NCBI RefSeq assembly: GCF_017888565.1
Contig: NZ_JAGHFX010000030.1
Span: 1-64,000 of the forward strand
Direction: 5' to 3'
DNA length: 64,000 nt
From: Clostridium sp.
Lineage (GTDB): Bacteria; Bacillota; Clostridia; Clostridiales; Clostridiaceae
In this document: in pieces, positions 17,204-26,762 of the stretch
Numbering within the stretch: the stretch's first letter is position 1
Layout: every line of letters starts with the position of its first letter
Made by a program: the position numbers and the translations under genes
Notes under the pieces: model-generated
Databases searched by the model: none
Told to the model about the DNA's origin: nothing
Seen by the model: the letters and a program-made list of their open reading frames with translations, nothing else

Positions 17204-19030
17204 CTAAGATAGTGGAATAGTAAATATAAATTTACTTCCATACCCAACCTCGCTCTCACACCATATTTTTCCTCCATGTATCTCTACAATCTCTTTTGCT
17301 ATAGATAGCCCTAGTCCTGTACTCTCTTCTGGTATTTCAAACCCTTCTACTCTAACAAATCTCTCAAATACCTTCTCTAAATAATTACTTGGAATTCCTC
17401 TTCCTGTATCCGTTACAGATACCCATATATCATTTTCTTTAATATATCCATCTATTTTTATAGAACCATTCTCTGTATATCTAATAGCATTAGATAGTAA
17501 ATTATTCAATACCCACTTTATTTTTTCTTCATCCATCATAGCATCAGGTAATCTTTCTTCTAAATTTACTTTCAATTCTATTCCCTTTTCTTTTGCTAGA
17601 GGAATAAAATTATATAAGCAACTTTTTACTAATTCTTTAATATCACTTTTCTTGATATTAAAAGAAGTCTTATTTGATTGAATATGAGATATCTTTAACA
17701 AATTTGATACTAGATCAGTTAATTTTTGTACATCCTCTCTTATGGTCTCTACAATATCTCTTTGCTTATCATTTAAAGAGCCTATATTTTTATCATTTAT
17801 AAGTCCCACTCCCATCATTATTGATGTCAATGGAGTTTTTAATTCATGAGATATTGTTCCAATAAAATCTGCTTTTATAATTTCTAATTCCTTTAATCCA
17901 GTTATATTCTTAAATAATACTACTACCCCATCAATTTTTTCTTCTGATCCTTTTATTACAGTTGAAGTTATATTAAAAAAATATTTTTTATTATTTCTTT
18001 TTATTTCAATTAATTCCTCTCTATTTTCATTATCCTTATTAATAGATTCCTTTATATATTTGTAAACCTTAGATAAATTTATAACTTCAAAGAAACTTTT
18101 ATCAATACAGCGTTCTTCATCAATATTAAAAAAAGCCTTTCCTTCATCATTAATAAATTTAATTCTAAACGTATCATCAAGTAATATTATCGGATCTGAT
18201 ATACTTTTAATTATGCTTAAAGATCTATTTTTCTCAGCAACTATATGACCTTCTGTACTTTTTTCAAAATCATATAATCTATTTGTCATATTATTAAATT
18301 CTTTTGCTAACAGTCCTATTTCGTCATCATAAATTACAGGTGCTTGCTTATTTAAATTCCCTTCCTTTACAGACTTTATCGCATTTACCAACAGATGTAT
18401 TGGATTAAAATATCTATTGGTAAAGAACATAGCTATGGCTCCTCCAATTATCGCTCCTCCAAGTGATATAAATATAATAAAATATATGGATGATTCTGAA
18501 CTACTTCTAAGAGCACCTTCTTTATTAAGCATAATATCTTCATTTAATTCAAATAATTTTTTCAAACTTTCATTTAATAAATCTATTTGCGGGGATATTT
18601 TTTTATAATAAATCTCAACTAATTCATCATGATTTTGACCATTATTATAATCTTGTAGTCCTGAAAATAACTTACTAAATTCTATATATTGAGAATTTAT
18701 TATATCTACTAATTCCAACTCTCCAGGCTCTGTTATATTACTTTTTTCAATGTAAAACCATTTATAAAATTCATCATCATTTGCATGAAATAAATTTAAA
18801 GCTTCATCTTTATTTCCCTGTAGGTATATTAATATTGCCCTATCCTGATTATTAATACAATCAATCATCTTACTACTTGTATTAATACTTTTGTAATTAT
18901 TAATAATTAATCCATTTATAGAGTTATTGATATTATACATATTAATAACAGAAGAAAATCCAACCAAAATAATTATTACTACAAGGATAATATATATAAT
19001 TGTAAATTTTTTCTTTAAGGAGTTCACCAT
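17204..19030 (-). CDS. Sensor histidine kinase (HAMP-PAS-HisKA-HATPase)
   Basis: This membrane kinase of 608 residues (ATG at 19030) phosphorylates the adjacent response regulator. It has transmembrane helices at about residues 10-30 and 178-200 around an extracellular helical sensor. HAMP (YFNPIHLLVNAIKSVKEGNL) follows, then a PAS domain (SISDPIILLDDTFRIKFIN). The H box is IGTISHELKTPLTSIMMG, and the ATPase has N box NNLLSNAIRYTENG, DTGRGIP and GLGLSIAKEI. The overall plan resembles PhoR/ResE-type kinases. A longer frame starts at a TTG at 19051, but the ATG has the better GGAAGG site. The signal sensed is unknown; Spo0F-like output in a clostridium could mean sporulation or motility control. 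Confidence 0.92.
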   Translation of the reverse strand: MVNSLKKKFTIIYIILVVIIILVGFSSVINMYNINNSINGLIINNYKSINTSSKMIDCINNQDRAILIYLQGNKDEALNLFHANDDEFYKWFYIEKSNITEPGELELVDIINSQYIEFSKLFSGLQDYNNGQNHDELVEIYYKKISPQIDLLNESLKKLFELNEDIMLNKEGALRSSSESSIYFIIFISLGGAIIGGAIAMFFTNRYFNPIHLLVNAIKSVKEGNLNKQAPVIYDDEIGLLAKEFNNMTNRLYDFEKSTEGHIVAEKNRSLSIIKSISDPIILLDDTFRIKFINDEGKAFFNIDEERCIDKSFFEVINLSKVYKYIKESINKDNENREELIEIKRNNKKYFFNITSTVIKGSEEKIDGVVVLFKNITGLKELEIIKADFIGTISHELKTPLTSIMMGVGLINDKNIGSLNDKQRDIVETIREDVQKLTDLVSNLLKISHIQSNKTSFNIKKSDIKELVKSCLYNFIPLAKEKGIELKVNLEERLPDAMMDEEKIKWVLNNLLSNAIRYTENGSIKIDGYIKENDIWVSVTDTGRGIPSNYLEKVFERFVRVEGFEIPEESTGLGLSIAKEIVEIHGGKIWCESEVGYGSKFIFTIPLS

Positions 19031-19164
19031 AATTTCAACCTTCCAATTCAAAAATATTCTTCTTTGATTATATTAATTATACATAATACATAAATATATA
19101 TTCTATACTTATTTTTTCTTTTATAAAAATTGATGCTATATAATTTAGTTATTCCATAACCCAA

Positions 19165-19213
19165 TTATTCGACTCAAACTTATAACTGTCATCTTAAAGT
19201 TTGAGTCGAATAA
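19165..19213. repeat. 17-base perfect inverted repeat
   Basis: TTATTCGACTCAAACTT at 19165-19181 is repeated exactly in reverse complement at 19197-19213, with a 15-base spacer. It lies between the kinase promoter region and the rubrerythrin terminator. No T-run follows on either strand, so a simple terminator reading is weak. The rest of 19031-19298 shows no gene. Confidence 0.8.
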
Positions 19214-19298
19214 TATATAAAACGAATCTGCTTTTAGTTACTTAGGTATTAAAGAGTTGATATACTCACATTTTTAAAATTTTATATTTTTATACATA

Positions 19299-19330
19299 AA
19301 AAGCTTAGGAATATTAATTCCTAAGCTTTT
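19299..19330 (-). terminator. Terminator after rubrerythrin
   Basis: Perfect arms AAAAGCTTAGGAAT / ATTCCTAAGCTTTT with a 4-base loop, 11 bases beyond the stop, ending in T on the minus strand. Confidence 0.88.
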
Positions 19331-19341
19331 ACATAATATTT

Positions 19342-19938
19342 TTAATAGTTTTCTACAAATACTTCAAAGTATCCTTGTGGATGTAAGCATGCTGGACATA
19401 CTTGTGGAGCTTCTTCACCTTCAAAAATATAACCACAGTTAGTACATTTCCATAAAACTGACTCGTCCTTCTTGAATACTTTTCCTTCTTCAATATTCTT
19501 TAATAACTTATTGAATCTTCTTTCATGTCTATCTTCTACTTCTGTTATTCTTTCATATGCTACTGCTATAGCCGGGAACCCTTCTTCCCTTGCTATTCTT
19601 GCAAATTCAGGATAATCATGAGACCATTCTTCATGTTCACCTTTTGCTGCTGCTCTTAAATTTTTTGCTGTATCATCATATAAATCTACTGGGTAACCAG
19701 CATTAATTTCTATAGCCTCACCAGCAAAATCGTCTTTTAAGAATTTATAAAATCTTTTTGCATGTTCTTTTTCTTGTTCTGCTGTTTCCATAAATATGTT
19801 TGCAATTTGAACATATCCTTGCTTTCTTGCTACGCTTGCATAATAAGTATATCTAGTTCTTGCTTGTGATTCTCCTGCAAAAGATTTCATTAAATTTTCT
19901 GCTGTTTTAGTTCCCTTTAAACTCTTCAATTTATCCAC
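19342..19938 (-). CDS. rbr: Rubrerythrin
   Basis: This protein of about 198 residues is a cytoplasmic non-haem di-iron peroxidase of anaerobes that reduces hydrogen peroxide. The ferritin-like domain has ExxR/ExxH ligands (FAGESQARTRY, AEQEKEHAKRF, EHEEWSHDYPEF, EVEDRHERRF). The rubredoxin-like C-terminus has CTNCGY and CPACLHPQ to bind one iron. The predicted start is a GTG at 19938 behind AAGGTAGGAG; a TTG at 19929 would give the more usual MKSLKGTKTAENL start. It is a single-gene unit with its own terminator. Rubrerythrin genes are commonly PerR-regulated, but I saw no clear Per box here. Confidence 0.96.
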   Translation of the reverse strand: MDKLKSLKGTKTAENLMKSFAGESQARTRYTYYASVARKQGYVQIANIFMETAEQEKEHAKRFYKFLKDDFAGEAIEINAGYPVDLYDDTAKNLRAAAKGEHEEWSHDYPEFARIAREEGFPAIAVAYERITEVEDRHERRFNKLLKNIEEGKVFKKDESVLWKCTNCGYIFEGEEAPQVCPACLHPQGYFEVFVENY

Positions 19939-20140
19939 TCTCCTACCTTATAAATTTTAATATTCGACCGAATTCCATTATATTACATATATTGTTAATT
20001 AGCAAATTATTTCATAACTAAATAATTAAAATAGTATTTTATTATTCTTTTTTCTAAATATTCCTCTAACTTATCTTTTATTCTTCTAATAGTTTACTTT
20101 GTTATTATTACTAAAAACATACACTTTTATTATAGTTATA

Positions 20141-20178
20141 AAAAAATAGCTATAAGTATGAACTTATAACTATTTTTT
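20141..20178 (-). terminator. Terminator after fruA
   Basis: 17-base arms with one mismatch (AAAAAATAGCTATAAGT and ACTTATAACTATTTTTT) directly follow the fru operon on the minus strand. Bases 19939-20140 show nothing else. Confidence 0.85.
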
Positions 20179-20182
20179 ATGA

Positions 20183-22054
20183 TTATTTTTTATTTTTCTT
20201 TAATATTGCTAATACTATCATTCCTACTAAAGATCCAATAACTAAAGATCCAAAATAACCTAATGGATTAGTTATAACTGGTAGAACAAATATTCCACCA
20301 TGAGGTGCTCTTAATGCACATCCAAAGAACATGGATAATGCACCTGCTGTTGCTGATCCTACTACACAAGCTGGTATTACCCTTAGTGGGTCTGCTGCTG
20401 CAAACGGAATTGCTCCTTCAGTTATAAAGGATAATCCCATTACATAATTTGTTACAGCTGATTGTCTTTCTCTTTCTGTAAATTTCTTTTTAAAGAAAGT
20501 TGTACATAGTGCTATTGCTAATGGTGGAACCATACCACCTACCATAACTGCTGCCATAACTTCAAATTGACCACTAGCTAATGATGCTGTTCCAAATACA
20601 TATGCTGCCTTATTTAAAGGACCACCCATATCAAATGCCATCATTCCACCTAAAACTGCTCCAAGTAATATTCTACTGCTATCACCCATATTATTTAAAA
20701 CATTTGTAATTCCATTATTTAATGACGCAACAGGTGGATTAATTACAAAAGTTATTATAGCACCTATTAATAATATTCCAAATAAAGGATATAATAATAC
20801 CGGTTTTAAACCTTCTAAACTACCAGGAAGTTTATCAAATAATTTCTTTAATCCTACTACTAAATATCCTGCAATAAAACCTGCAAGTAATGCACCTAAG
20901 AATCCTGAACCACCACTATTAGCAAGCATGCCTCCAACAAAACCTACTGCAAGAGCTGGTCTATCACCTATGCTCATAGCAATATATCCAGCTAAAACTG
21001 GTAACATAAATCCAAAAGCAGTGTCACCTACTGTTTTTAAAAATGCTGCAAAAGGTGTATTCTTACCAAAGTTTGAAGGATCTATGCTATAATCATCAAA
21101 TAAAAATGCTAAAGCAATTAATATACCTCCACCAATAACAAATGGTAGCATATGTGATACACCATTCATTAGGTGTTTATATATTTGACGTCCAATACTT
21201 TCCTTGTCTCCTGATACTTCCTCATCTGAAGTCCTTGATCCACTATGATTATAAACAGGCGCATCTCCTGATATAGCTTTATTTATTAACTCTTCAGCTT
21301 TATGAATTCCGTTAGCCACCTTAGTTTGGATAACTTTCTTTCCAGCAAATCTTGCCATATCAACCTTTTTATCAGCTGCTATTATTATACACTCTGCTTC
21401 TTCTATTTCCTTAGCAGTTAATACATTTTTAGCTCCACCTGAACCATTTGTTTCTACCTTTATTGAAACTCTCATCTCCTTAGCTTTTTCTTCTAAACTT
21501 TCAGCTGCCATAAAAGTATGAGCAATCCCTGTTGGACATGCTGTTACCGCCAATACTCTGTATCCATCTCTACTTTCTTCTTTTACTTTATTAACCTTTT
21601 CATTTTCAAACTCATCAATTAATTTTATAAATTGCTCTGCAGACTTTGCATTTAATAATCTATTTCTAAAGTTTTCATCTATTAGCATAGTTGATAATCT
21701 CGCTAAAACCTCTAAATGAAGATTATTTTCCCCATCCGGTGCTGCAATCATAAAAAACAACTTGGCTGGTTGACCGTCTAAAGAATCATAATCAACTCCA
21801 TCATTAACTACCATTGCTGCTAATCCAGCATCCTTGACTGCACTTGTTTTAGCATGAGGTATAGCAATTCCATCTCCTATACCAGTTGTACTAAGTTCCT
21901 CTCTAGCTAAAACAGCTTTCTTATATTCATCTTTATTATTTAAATTTCCTGATAAACTCATTAAATCAACTAATTTATCAATAGCGCCTTCCTTAGAAGT
22001 AACTTTAGGATTTATTGCTATAGATTTTTTATTTAATAAATCTGTAATTTTCAT
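20183..22054 (-). CDS. fruA: PTS fructose transporter, fused IIA-IIB-IIC
   Basis: This 623-residue permease takes up fructose and releases fructose 1-phosphate in the cytoplasm. The IIA domain (residues 1-150) has the phosphorylated His in GIGDGIAIPHAK. The IIB domain (about 165-265) has phospho-Cys in TACPTGIAHTFMAAE. The IIC part (about 285-620) is multispanning, with GGMMAFDMGGPLNKAAYVF and FITEGAIPFAAADP typical of the fructose/mannitol class. A GGAGG site precedes the ATG. It is the last gene of fruR-fruK-fruA, 14 bases after fruK. Confidence 0.96.
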   Translation of the reverse strand: MKITDLLNKKSIAINPKVTSKEGAIDKLVDLMSLSGNLNNKDEYKKAVLAREELSTTGIGDGIAIPHAKTSAVKDAGLAAMVVNDGVDYDSLDGQPAKLFFMIAAPDGENNLHLEVLARLSTMLIDENFRNRLLNAKSAEQFIKLIDEFENEKVNKVKEESRDGYRVLAVTACPTGIAHTFMAAESLEEKAKEMRVSIKVETNGSGGAKNVLTAKEIEEAECIIIAADKKVDMARFAGKKVIQTKVANGIHKAEELINKAISGDAPVYNHSGSRTSDEEVSGDKESIGRQIYKHLMNGVSHMLPFVIGGGILIALAFLFDDYSIDPSNFGKNTPFAAFLKTVGDTAFGFMLPVLAGYIAMSIGDRPALAVGFVGGMLANSGGSGFLGALLAGFIAGYLVVGLKKLFDKLPGSLEGLKPVLLYPLFGILLIGAIITFVINPPVASLNNGITNVLNNMGDSSRILLGAVLGGMMAFDMGGPLNKAAYVFGTASLASGQFEVMAAVMVGGMVPPLAIALCTTFFKKKFTERERQSAVTNYVMGLSFITEGAIPFAAADPLRVIPACVVGSATAGALSMFFGCALRAPHGGIFVLPVITNPLGYFGSLVIGSLVGMIVLAILKKNKK

Positions 22055-22068
22055 TTCAATCCTCCAAA

Positions 22069-22974
22069 TTATAATATTTGATTCAACAATTCATAAACTT
22101 TTTCTTTTGTTGCTAACCCTTCTGAAAATGCACTTGCACTTCCAGTAGCGACCCCCATTTTAAATGCTTCTTCTAGTCTATTATTTTTTATATATCCAGC
22201 TATAAAGCCTCCTACCATTGAATCGCCAGCTCCGACTGAATTAATTAATTTCCCTTTAGGTACATCTGATTTAATTATTTCATCATTCTCTGTTACAAAA
22301 ATAGCTCCATCGCCTGCTCTAGAAATTAAAACATTTTTCGCTCCCATTTCTCTAAGCTTTTTGGCATAACTCACTATATCTTCTTCATTCTCTATAGTGG
22401 TATTAAATAATTCTGCTAATTCATGATGGTTAGGCTTAATTAAAAACGGCTTGTATTTTAATACATTTAGCAAAAGTTCACCCGTTGCATCAACAATAAA
22501 CTTTATACCTCTATTAGATAACCTTTCCATTATTAATTCATATATATTTTTAGGAAGAGTTGCCGGAATGCTACCTGCTAAGACTAAAATATCACCTGCT
22601 TTTAATAATTCTAGCTTTTCATATAGCTCCTCTAGATCTTTATCTGAAATACTAGGCCCCTGACCATTTATTTCCGACTCTTCATTAGATTTTAATTTAA
22701 CATTTATCCTAGACATTCCATTATCTAGCTTTATGAAATCTGTATTACACCCAAAAGCCTTAACTTTATGCTCTATTTCATCGCCTGTAAAACCTGCTAT
22801 ATATCCAAGTGCTACATTTTCTACATCTAAATTCTTTAAAACTATCGAAACGTTTATACCCTTGCCTCCGGCATAAACTTCTTCATAAGAAGTTCTATTC
22901 ACCTCTCCTAATTTAAAGTCTTTAACTCTTATTATGTAATCTAACGCTGGATTAAAAGTTATAGTATAAATCAT
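22069..22974 (-). CDS. fruK: 1-Phosphofructokinase
   Basis: This 301-residue PfkB-family kinase converts fructose 1-phosphate to fructose 1,6-bisphosphate with ATP. The family signatures are the N-terminal GGKGINVSIVLKNL and the C-terminal GAGDSMVGGFIAGY, with the catalytic Asp in GAGDS. The gene start overlaps the fruR stop as ATGA, so translation is coupled. It works directly on the product of the neighbouring FruA transporter. Confidence 0.96.
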   Translation of the reverse strand: MIYTITFNPALDYIIRVKDFKLGEVNRTSYEEVYAGGKGINVSIVLKNLDVENVALGYIAGFTGDEIEHKVKAFGCNTDFIKLDNGMSRINVKLKSNEESEINGQGPSISDKDLEELYEKLELLKAGDILVLAGSIPATLPKNIYELIMERLSNRGIKFIVDATGELLLNVLKYKPFLIKPNHHELAELFNTTIENEEDIVSYAKKLREMGAKNVLISRAGDGAIFVTENDEIIKSDVPKGKLINSVGAGDSMVGGFIAGYIKNNRLEEAFKMGVATGSASAFSEGLATKEKVYELLNQIL

Positions 22975-23723
22975 AGCTTTAAAACCTCCACTATTTCTGC
23001 CTTATTACAATAACTAGTATTCTCTAATATTGTTGTTATTATCACTGCTTCGTCTATTTCTCCAAAAGTTATACAACTAATTTCATTAAACTTTGTTTTA
23101 TCCGCCAAAATATATGGATTTCTTGTCCTTTTTAGTGCTTCTTCCTTAACTAAGGCTTCCTTTATATCAGGAGTAGTATATCCTCTATAGTCAGATATCC
23201 CATTTGTTCCAAAGAAACCTTTAGTAAAATTATATCTTTTCAAACTATTTATAGCTTCCACTCCAACTATAGCCTCTGTTGAATCTTTAATTTCACCACC
23301 AAGTATATAAGTTCTAAATCCATTACTTATTAATTTTTTTGCTTGATTTATTCCATTAGTAACATATATAGCTTCTTTCTCTTTTAGAAAATCAATCATT
23401 AAATTTGTTGTTGTTCCTGAATCTATATATACAAAATCATCTTTTTTAATAAGACTTGCTGCATATTTTGCAATAATAGATTTATCGTTAATATTTAATG
23501 TTTCTCTTATTGATACTAAATCATCTTTAGTATGAAATTCTTTTTCTAGCAGAGTTGCTCCACCATGGACCTTTTTAAGCTTTCCTGCTTCATCTAAATA
23601 ATTCAAATCTCTTCTTATTGTAGATTCTGAAGTATCTAACGTCTTTACAAGTTCATTTACATATACTACAGAATTATTTCTAAGCTCTTCTAATATAAGT
23701 TTATGTCTCTCTTCAGTTAACAC
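22971..23723 (-). CDS. fruR: DeoR/GlpR-family repressor of the fructose operon
   Basis: This 250-residue regulator has an N-terminal winged helix (ERHKLILEELRNNSVVYVNE, then SESTIRRDLNYLDEAGKLKK) and a C-terminal sugar-phosphate-sensing domain with DSGTTTNLMIDF and GTNGIS. Fructose 1-phosphate is the usual inducer in this family. I chose the GTG at 23723, because GGGAG lies 8 bases upstream; a TTG at 23738 overlaps that site. It is the first gene of the fru operon. Direct repeats just upstream (23783-23815) are the likely operator. Confidence 0.9.
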   Translation of the reverse strand: MLTEERHKLILEELRNNSVVYVNELVKTLDTSESTIRRDLNYLDEAGKLKKVHGGATLLEKEFHTKDDLVSIRETLNINDKSIIAKYAASLIKKDDFVYIDSGTTTNLMIDFLKEKEAIYVTNGINQAKKLISNGFRTYILGGEIKDSTEAIVGVEAINSLKRYNFTKGFFGTNGISDYRGYTTPDIKEALVKEEALKRTRNPYILADKTKFNEISCITFGEIDEAVIITTILENTSYCNKAEIVEVLKL

Positions 23724-23775
23724 TAAAATCACTCCCAACTAAATAATACAACTTTTCAAAATCAATTTCAACCAT

Positions 23776-23817
23776 TATCATTCATTTTCATTCATAAACA
23801 ATCATTTTCATTCATTT
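23776..23817 (-). promoter_or_regulatory. Direct-repeat operator candidate upstream of fruR
   Basis: CATTTTCATTCAT occurs at 23783-23795 and again at 23803-23815, exactly 20 bases apart, so on the same DNA face. On the minus strand the unit reads ATGAATGAAAATG. A related partial copy (ATCATTCAT) precedes it. DeoR-family FruR proteins commonly bind such direct repeats. Confidence 0.6.
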
Positions 23818-23887
23818 TTAATAGATTTTATTAATATTTATTACCATTTAACCCATAAATACTAATATTTCATTTTTATAAAAAGAA

Positions 23888-23917
23888 AAACCTTAAGAAT
23901 TTTCTTCCTTAAGGTTT
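23888..23917. terminator. Hairpin after BFD-like gene
   Basis: Arms AAACCTTAAG / CTTAAGGTTT lie between the BFD-like gene stop and the fru operator region. It terminates the BFD-like gene on the minus strand. Confidence 0.75.
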
Positions 23918-23947
23918 ATTTTCGTGTAATTAATAGCAAAATATACT

Positions 23948-24268
23948 TTATCTTTTTAATTGAATAATATTTTCGATCAATCCCTTACATCTTCCACATG
24001 TAGTTCCTGCTTTAGTTGCTTCCCCAACCTTTTCAACTGTATCTGCTCCATTATTAACTGCAATAACTACATCTTTTAAAGATACATTATTGCAACTACA
24101 TACAGAATCTAAAATTTCTTGAACTTGGCTTGTACATCCCCCGCAACAAGTCGCAGCACCAGTTTGATCCATTATTTCATCTAATGTTCTAGTTCCACTC
24201 TTCATTGCTTTTCTTATATCTAAATAACTTACATTTCTACATCTACAAATCTTTCTATCCCCAGTCAT
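23948..24268 (-). CDS. Tandem BFD-like [2Fe-2S] protein
   Basis: This 106-residue protein carries two bacterioferritin-associated-ferredoxin-like units. The first has CRCRNVS at residues 8-14 and CCGGC near 42-46. The second has CSCNNVS near 57-63 and TTCGRC near 93-98. Each set of four Cys matches the C-x-C...C-x2-C pattern that holds a [2Fe-2S] cluster. Such domains carry electrons to or from partner oxidoreductases, or release iron from ferritin. No bacterioferritin gene is adjacent. It is a single gene, divergent from pflB, with GGAGGAG before the ATG. Confidence 0.85.
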   Translation of the reverse strand: MTGDRKICRCRNVSYLDIRKAMKSGTRTLDEIMDQTGAATCCGGCTSQVQEILDSVCSCNNVSLKDVVIAVNNGADTVEKVGEATKAGTTCGRCKGLIENIIQLKR

Positions 24269-24496
24269 AAACTCCTCCAGATTATATTTATTTCTTTTAA
24301 CATTATATATTGATAATATTTATTATTCAATATATTTTATTAATTAATTTATTATATTTTTATTATTTTATTTAATTATTAATTTATTGCAATAAGAGAA
24401 CTTTAATGTTAAAATTTACTTGATAAATATTATTTATTGAGAATTACTTCCAATATAAGTCAATATTTATAATTGTTAGAAAAAGGGGTGCATTAT

Positions 24497-26728
24497 ATGA
24501 AGCAAGAATGGATCAATTTTAAAGAAGGTCAATGGACTAAATCTGTTGATGTAAGAAACTTTATACAATTAAACTATACTCCATACAATGGGGATGATAG
24601 CTTTTTATCTGGTGCTACAGAAGCCACAAAGAAGTTATGGGATGAGGTTAGTGAATTATTTAAAAAGGAAAGAGAAAACGGTGGAGTTTTAGACGTTGAT
24701 ACTGAAACTGTTTCTGGTATTAATGAATATAACGCTGGATATATAGATAAAGCTTTCGAAAAAATAGTTGGTGTTCAAACTGATGCTCCATTAAAAAGAG
24801 CTGTAATGCCTTTCGGCGGTATCAGAATGGCTGAAAATGCTGCAAAATCTTATGGCTATGAAGTAAGTCCAAAAATTTCAGAAATATTTACTAAATATAG
24901 AAAAACTCATAATCAAGGTGTTTTTGATGCTTATACTGACGAAATGAGATTAGCAAGAAAATCTGGTGTTATCACAGGTCTTCCTGATGCCTATGGTAGA
25001 GGAAGAATAATAGGTGACTATAGAAGAGTTGCTCTATATGGAGTTGACAGATTAATAGAAGATAAAATTGCTCAAAAGAAGAGCTTAGAAGTTAGATGCA
25101 TAGATGAAGATGTTATTAGATTAAGAGAAGAACTTTCTGATCAAATAGTTGCTTTAAAAGAATTGAAAGGATTAGCTGAAACTTACGGTCTTGATATATC
25201 TGGACCAGCTAAAAACGCTAAAGAAGCTATTCAATGGTTATACTTTGGATTCTTAGGTGCAATAAAAGACCAAAATGGTGCTGCTATGTCTCTTGGAAGA
25301 ACTTCAACATTCTTAGATATATATATTGAAAGAGATTTAAAAGCAGGATTAATTACTGAGGAAGAAGCTCAAGAATTAGTTGATCATTTCGTTATGAAAT
25401 TAAGACTTGTAAAATTCTTAAGAACTCCAGAATATAATGACTTATTCTCTGGAGATCCAACTTGGGTTACTGAATCAATTGGTGGTATGGGACTAGATGG
25501 AAGAACATTAGTTACTAAAAACTCTTTCAGAATCCTTAATACACTATATACTTTAGGACCATCACCAGAACCTAACTTAACTGTACTTTGGTCAACAAGA
25601 TTACCTCAAGGATTTAAGGACTTCTGTTCAAAAGTTTCTATTGATACAAGTTCTGTTCAATATGAAAATGATGATTTAATGGCTCCTTACTGGGGTGATG
25701 ATTATGCAATTGCTTGTTGTGTATCTGCTATGAGAGTTGGTAAGCAAATGCAATTCTTCGGTGCTAGAGTTAACTTAGCTAAAACTTTACTTTACGCTAT
25801 AAATGGTGGAAGAGATGAAAAGTATGGAATGCAAGTTGGTCCAAAACTAGCTCCAATAACTAGTGAATATTTAAATTATGAAGAAGTAATGGATAAATTT
25901 GAAATAATGACAGACTGGTTAGCTAACCTTTATGTTAACACTTTAAATGTTATTCACTACATGCATGATAAGTATTCTTATGAAAAATTACAAATGGCTT
26001 TACATGACAGAGATGTATTTAGAACAATGGCTTGTGGTATAGCTGGATTATCCGTTTGTGCTGATTCACTTTCAGCTATTAAATATGCTAAAGTTAAGCC
26101 TATAAGAAATGAAGAAGGAGTTGCTATTGATTTTGAAATCGAAGGTGATTTCCCTAAATACGGAAATGATGATGATAGAGTTGATGATATAGCTGTATAT
26201 CTTGTTGAAAATATGATGAACAAGATCAGACAAAACAAGACTTATAGAAATGCTTATCATACTCAATCTGTTTTAACTATAACTTCAAATGTTGTTTATG
26301 GTAAGAAGACTGGTACTACTCCTGATGGAAGAAAAGCTGGAGAACCATTTGCTCCAGGAGCTAACCCAATGCATGGAAGAGATAACAGCGGTTCATTAGC
26401 ATCATTAAACTCAGTTGCTAAATTACCATATGAACATTCCCAAGATGGTATATCAAATACCTTCTCAATAATTCCAGATGCTTTAGGTAAAAATCCTGAA
26501 GATAGAATTAAGAACTTAAGCTCATTAATGGATGGATATTTTGGTCAAGATGCTCACCACTTAAACGTAAATGTATTTGATAGAGAAACTCTATTAGATG
26601 CTATGGAACATCCAGAATTATATCCTCAATTAACTATAAGAGTTTCCGGATACGCTGTAAACTTCATCAAGTTAACAAGAGAACAACAACTAGATGTTAT
26701 AAACAGAACATTCCATAAAACAATGTAA
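24497..26728 (+). CDS. pflB: Formate C-acetyltransferase (pyruvate formate-lyase)
   Basis: This 743-residue glycyl-radical enzyme converts pyruvate and CoA to acetyl-CoA and formate under anaerobic conditions. The catalytic Cys pair is at 407-408 ([10 protein letters not shown]) and the glycyl radical is at Gly718 in RVSGYAV. Start and length agree with the family (E. coli 760). I use the ATG at 24497 with AAGGGGTG before it rather than a TTG 24 bases upstream. No activase (pflA) gene lies next to it, though the two are usually adjacent; the activase must be elsewhere. An imperfect palindrome, TTGATAAATATTATTTATTGA, at 24420-24440 could be a regulator site. Confidence 0.97.
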   Translation: MKQEWINFKEGQWTKSVDVRNFIQLNYTPYNGDDSFLSGATEATKKLWDEVSELFKKERENGGVLDVDTETVSGINEYNAGYIDKAFEKIVGVQTDAPLKRAVMPFGGIRMAENAAKSYGYEVSPKISEIFTKYRKTHNQGVFDAYTDEMRLARKSGVITGLPDAYGRGRIIGDYRRVALYGVDRLIEDKIAQKKSLEVRCIDEDVIRLREELSDQIVALKELKGLAETYGLDISGPAKNAKEAIQWLYFGFLGAIKDQNGAAMSLGRTSTFLDIYIERDLKAGLITEEEAQELVDHFVMKLRLVKFLRTPEYNDLFSGDPTWVTESIGGMGLDGRTLVTKNSFRILNTLYTLGPSPEPNLTVLWSTRLPQGFKDFCSKVSIDTSSVQYENDDLMAPYWGDDYAIACCVSAMRVGKQMQFFGARVNLAKTLLYAINGGRDEKYGMQVGPKLAPITSEYLNYEEVMDKFEIMTDWLANLYVNTLNVIHYMHDKYSYEKLQMALHDRDVFRTMACGIAGLSVCADSLSAIKYAKVKPIRNEEGVAIDFEIEGDFPKYGNDDDRVDDIAVYLVENMMNKIRQNKTYRNAYHTQSVLTITSNVVYGKKTGTTPDGRKAGEPFAPGANPMHGRDNSGSLASLNSVAKLPYEHSQDGISNTFSIIPDALGKNPEDRIKNLSSLMDGYFGQDAHHLNVNVFDRETLLDAMEHPELYPQLTIRVSGYAVNFIKLTREQQLDVINRTFHKTM

Positions 26729-26734
26729 TTTATT

Positions 26735-26760
26735 AGGGACTTAGTATTTACTAAGTCCCT
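26735..26760. terminator. Bidirectional terminator between pflB and tocopherol-cyclase-like gene
   Basis: A near-perfect palindrome, AGGGACTTAGTA/TACTAAGTCCCT, with a T-run on the plus strand lies between two convergent genes. Confidence 0.88.
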
Positions 26761-26762
26761 TT

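Noticed and set aside
23761-23820. CRISPR or tandem repeat array
   Set aside because: Only two 13-base copies with a short spacer are present; the position before fruR fits an operator.
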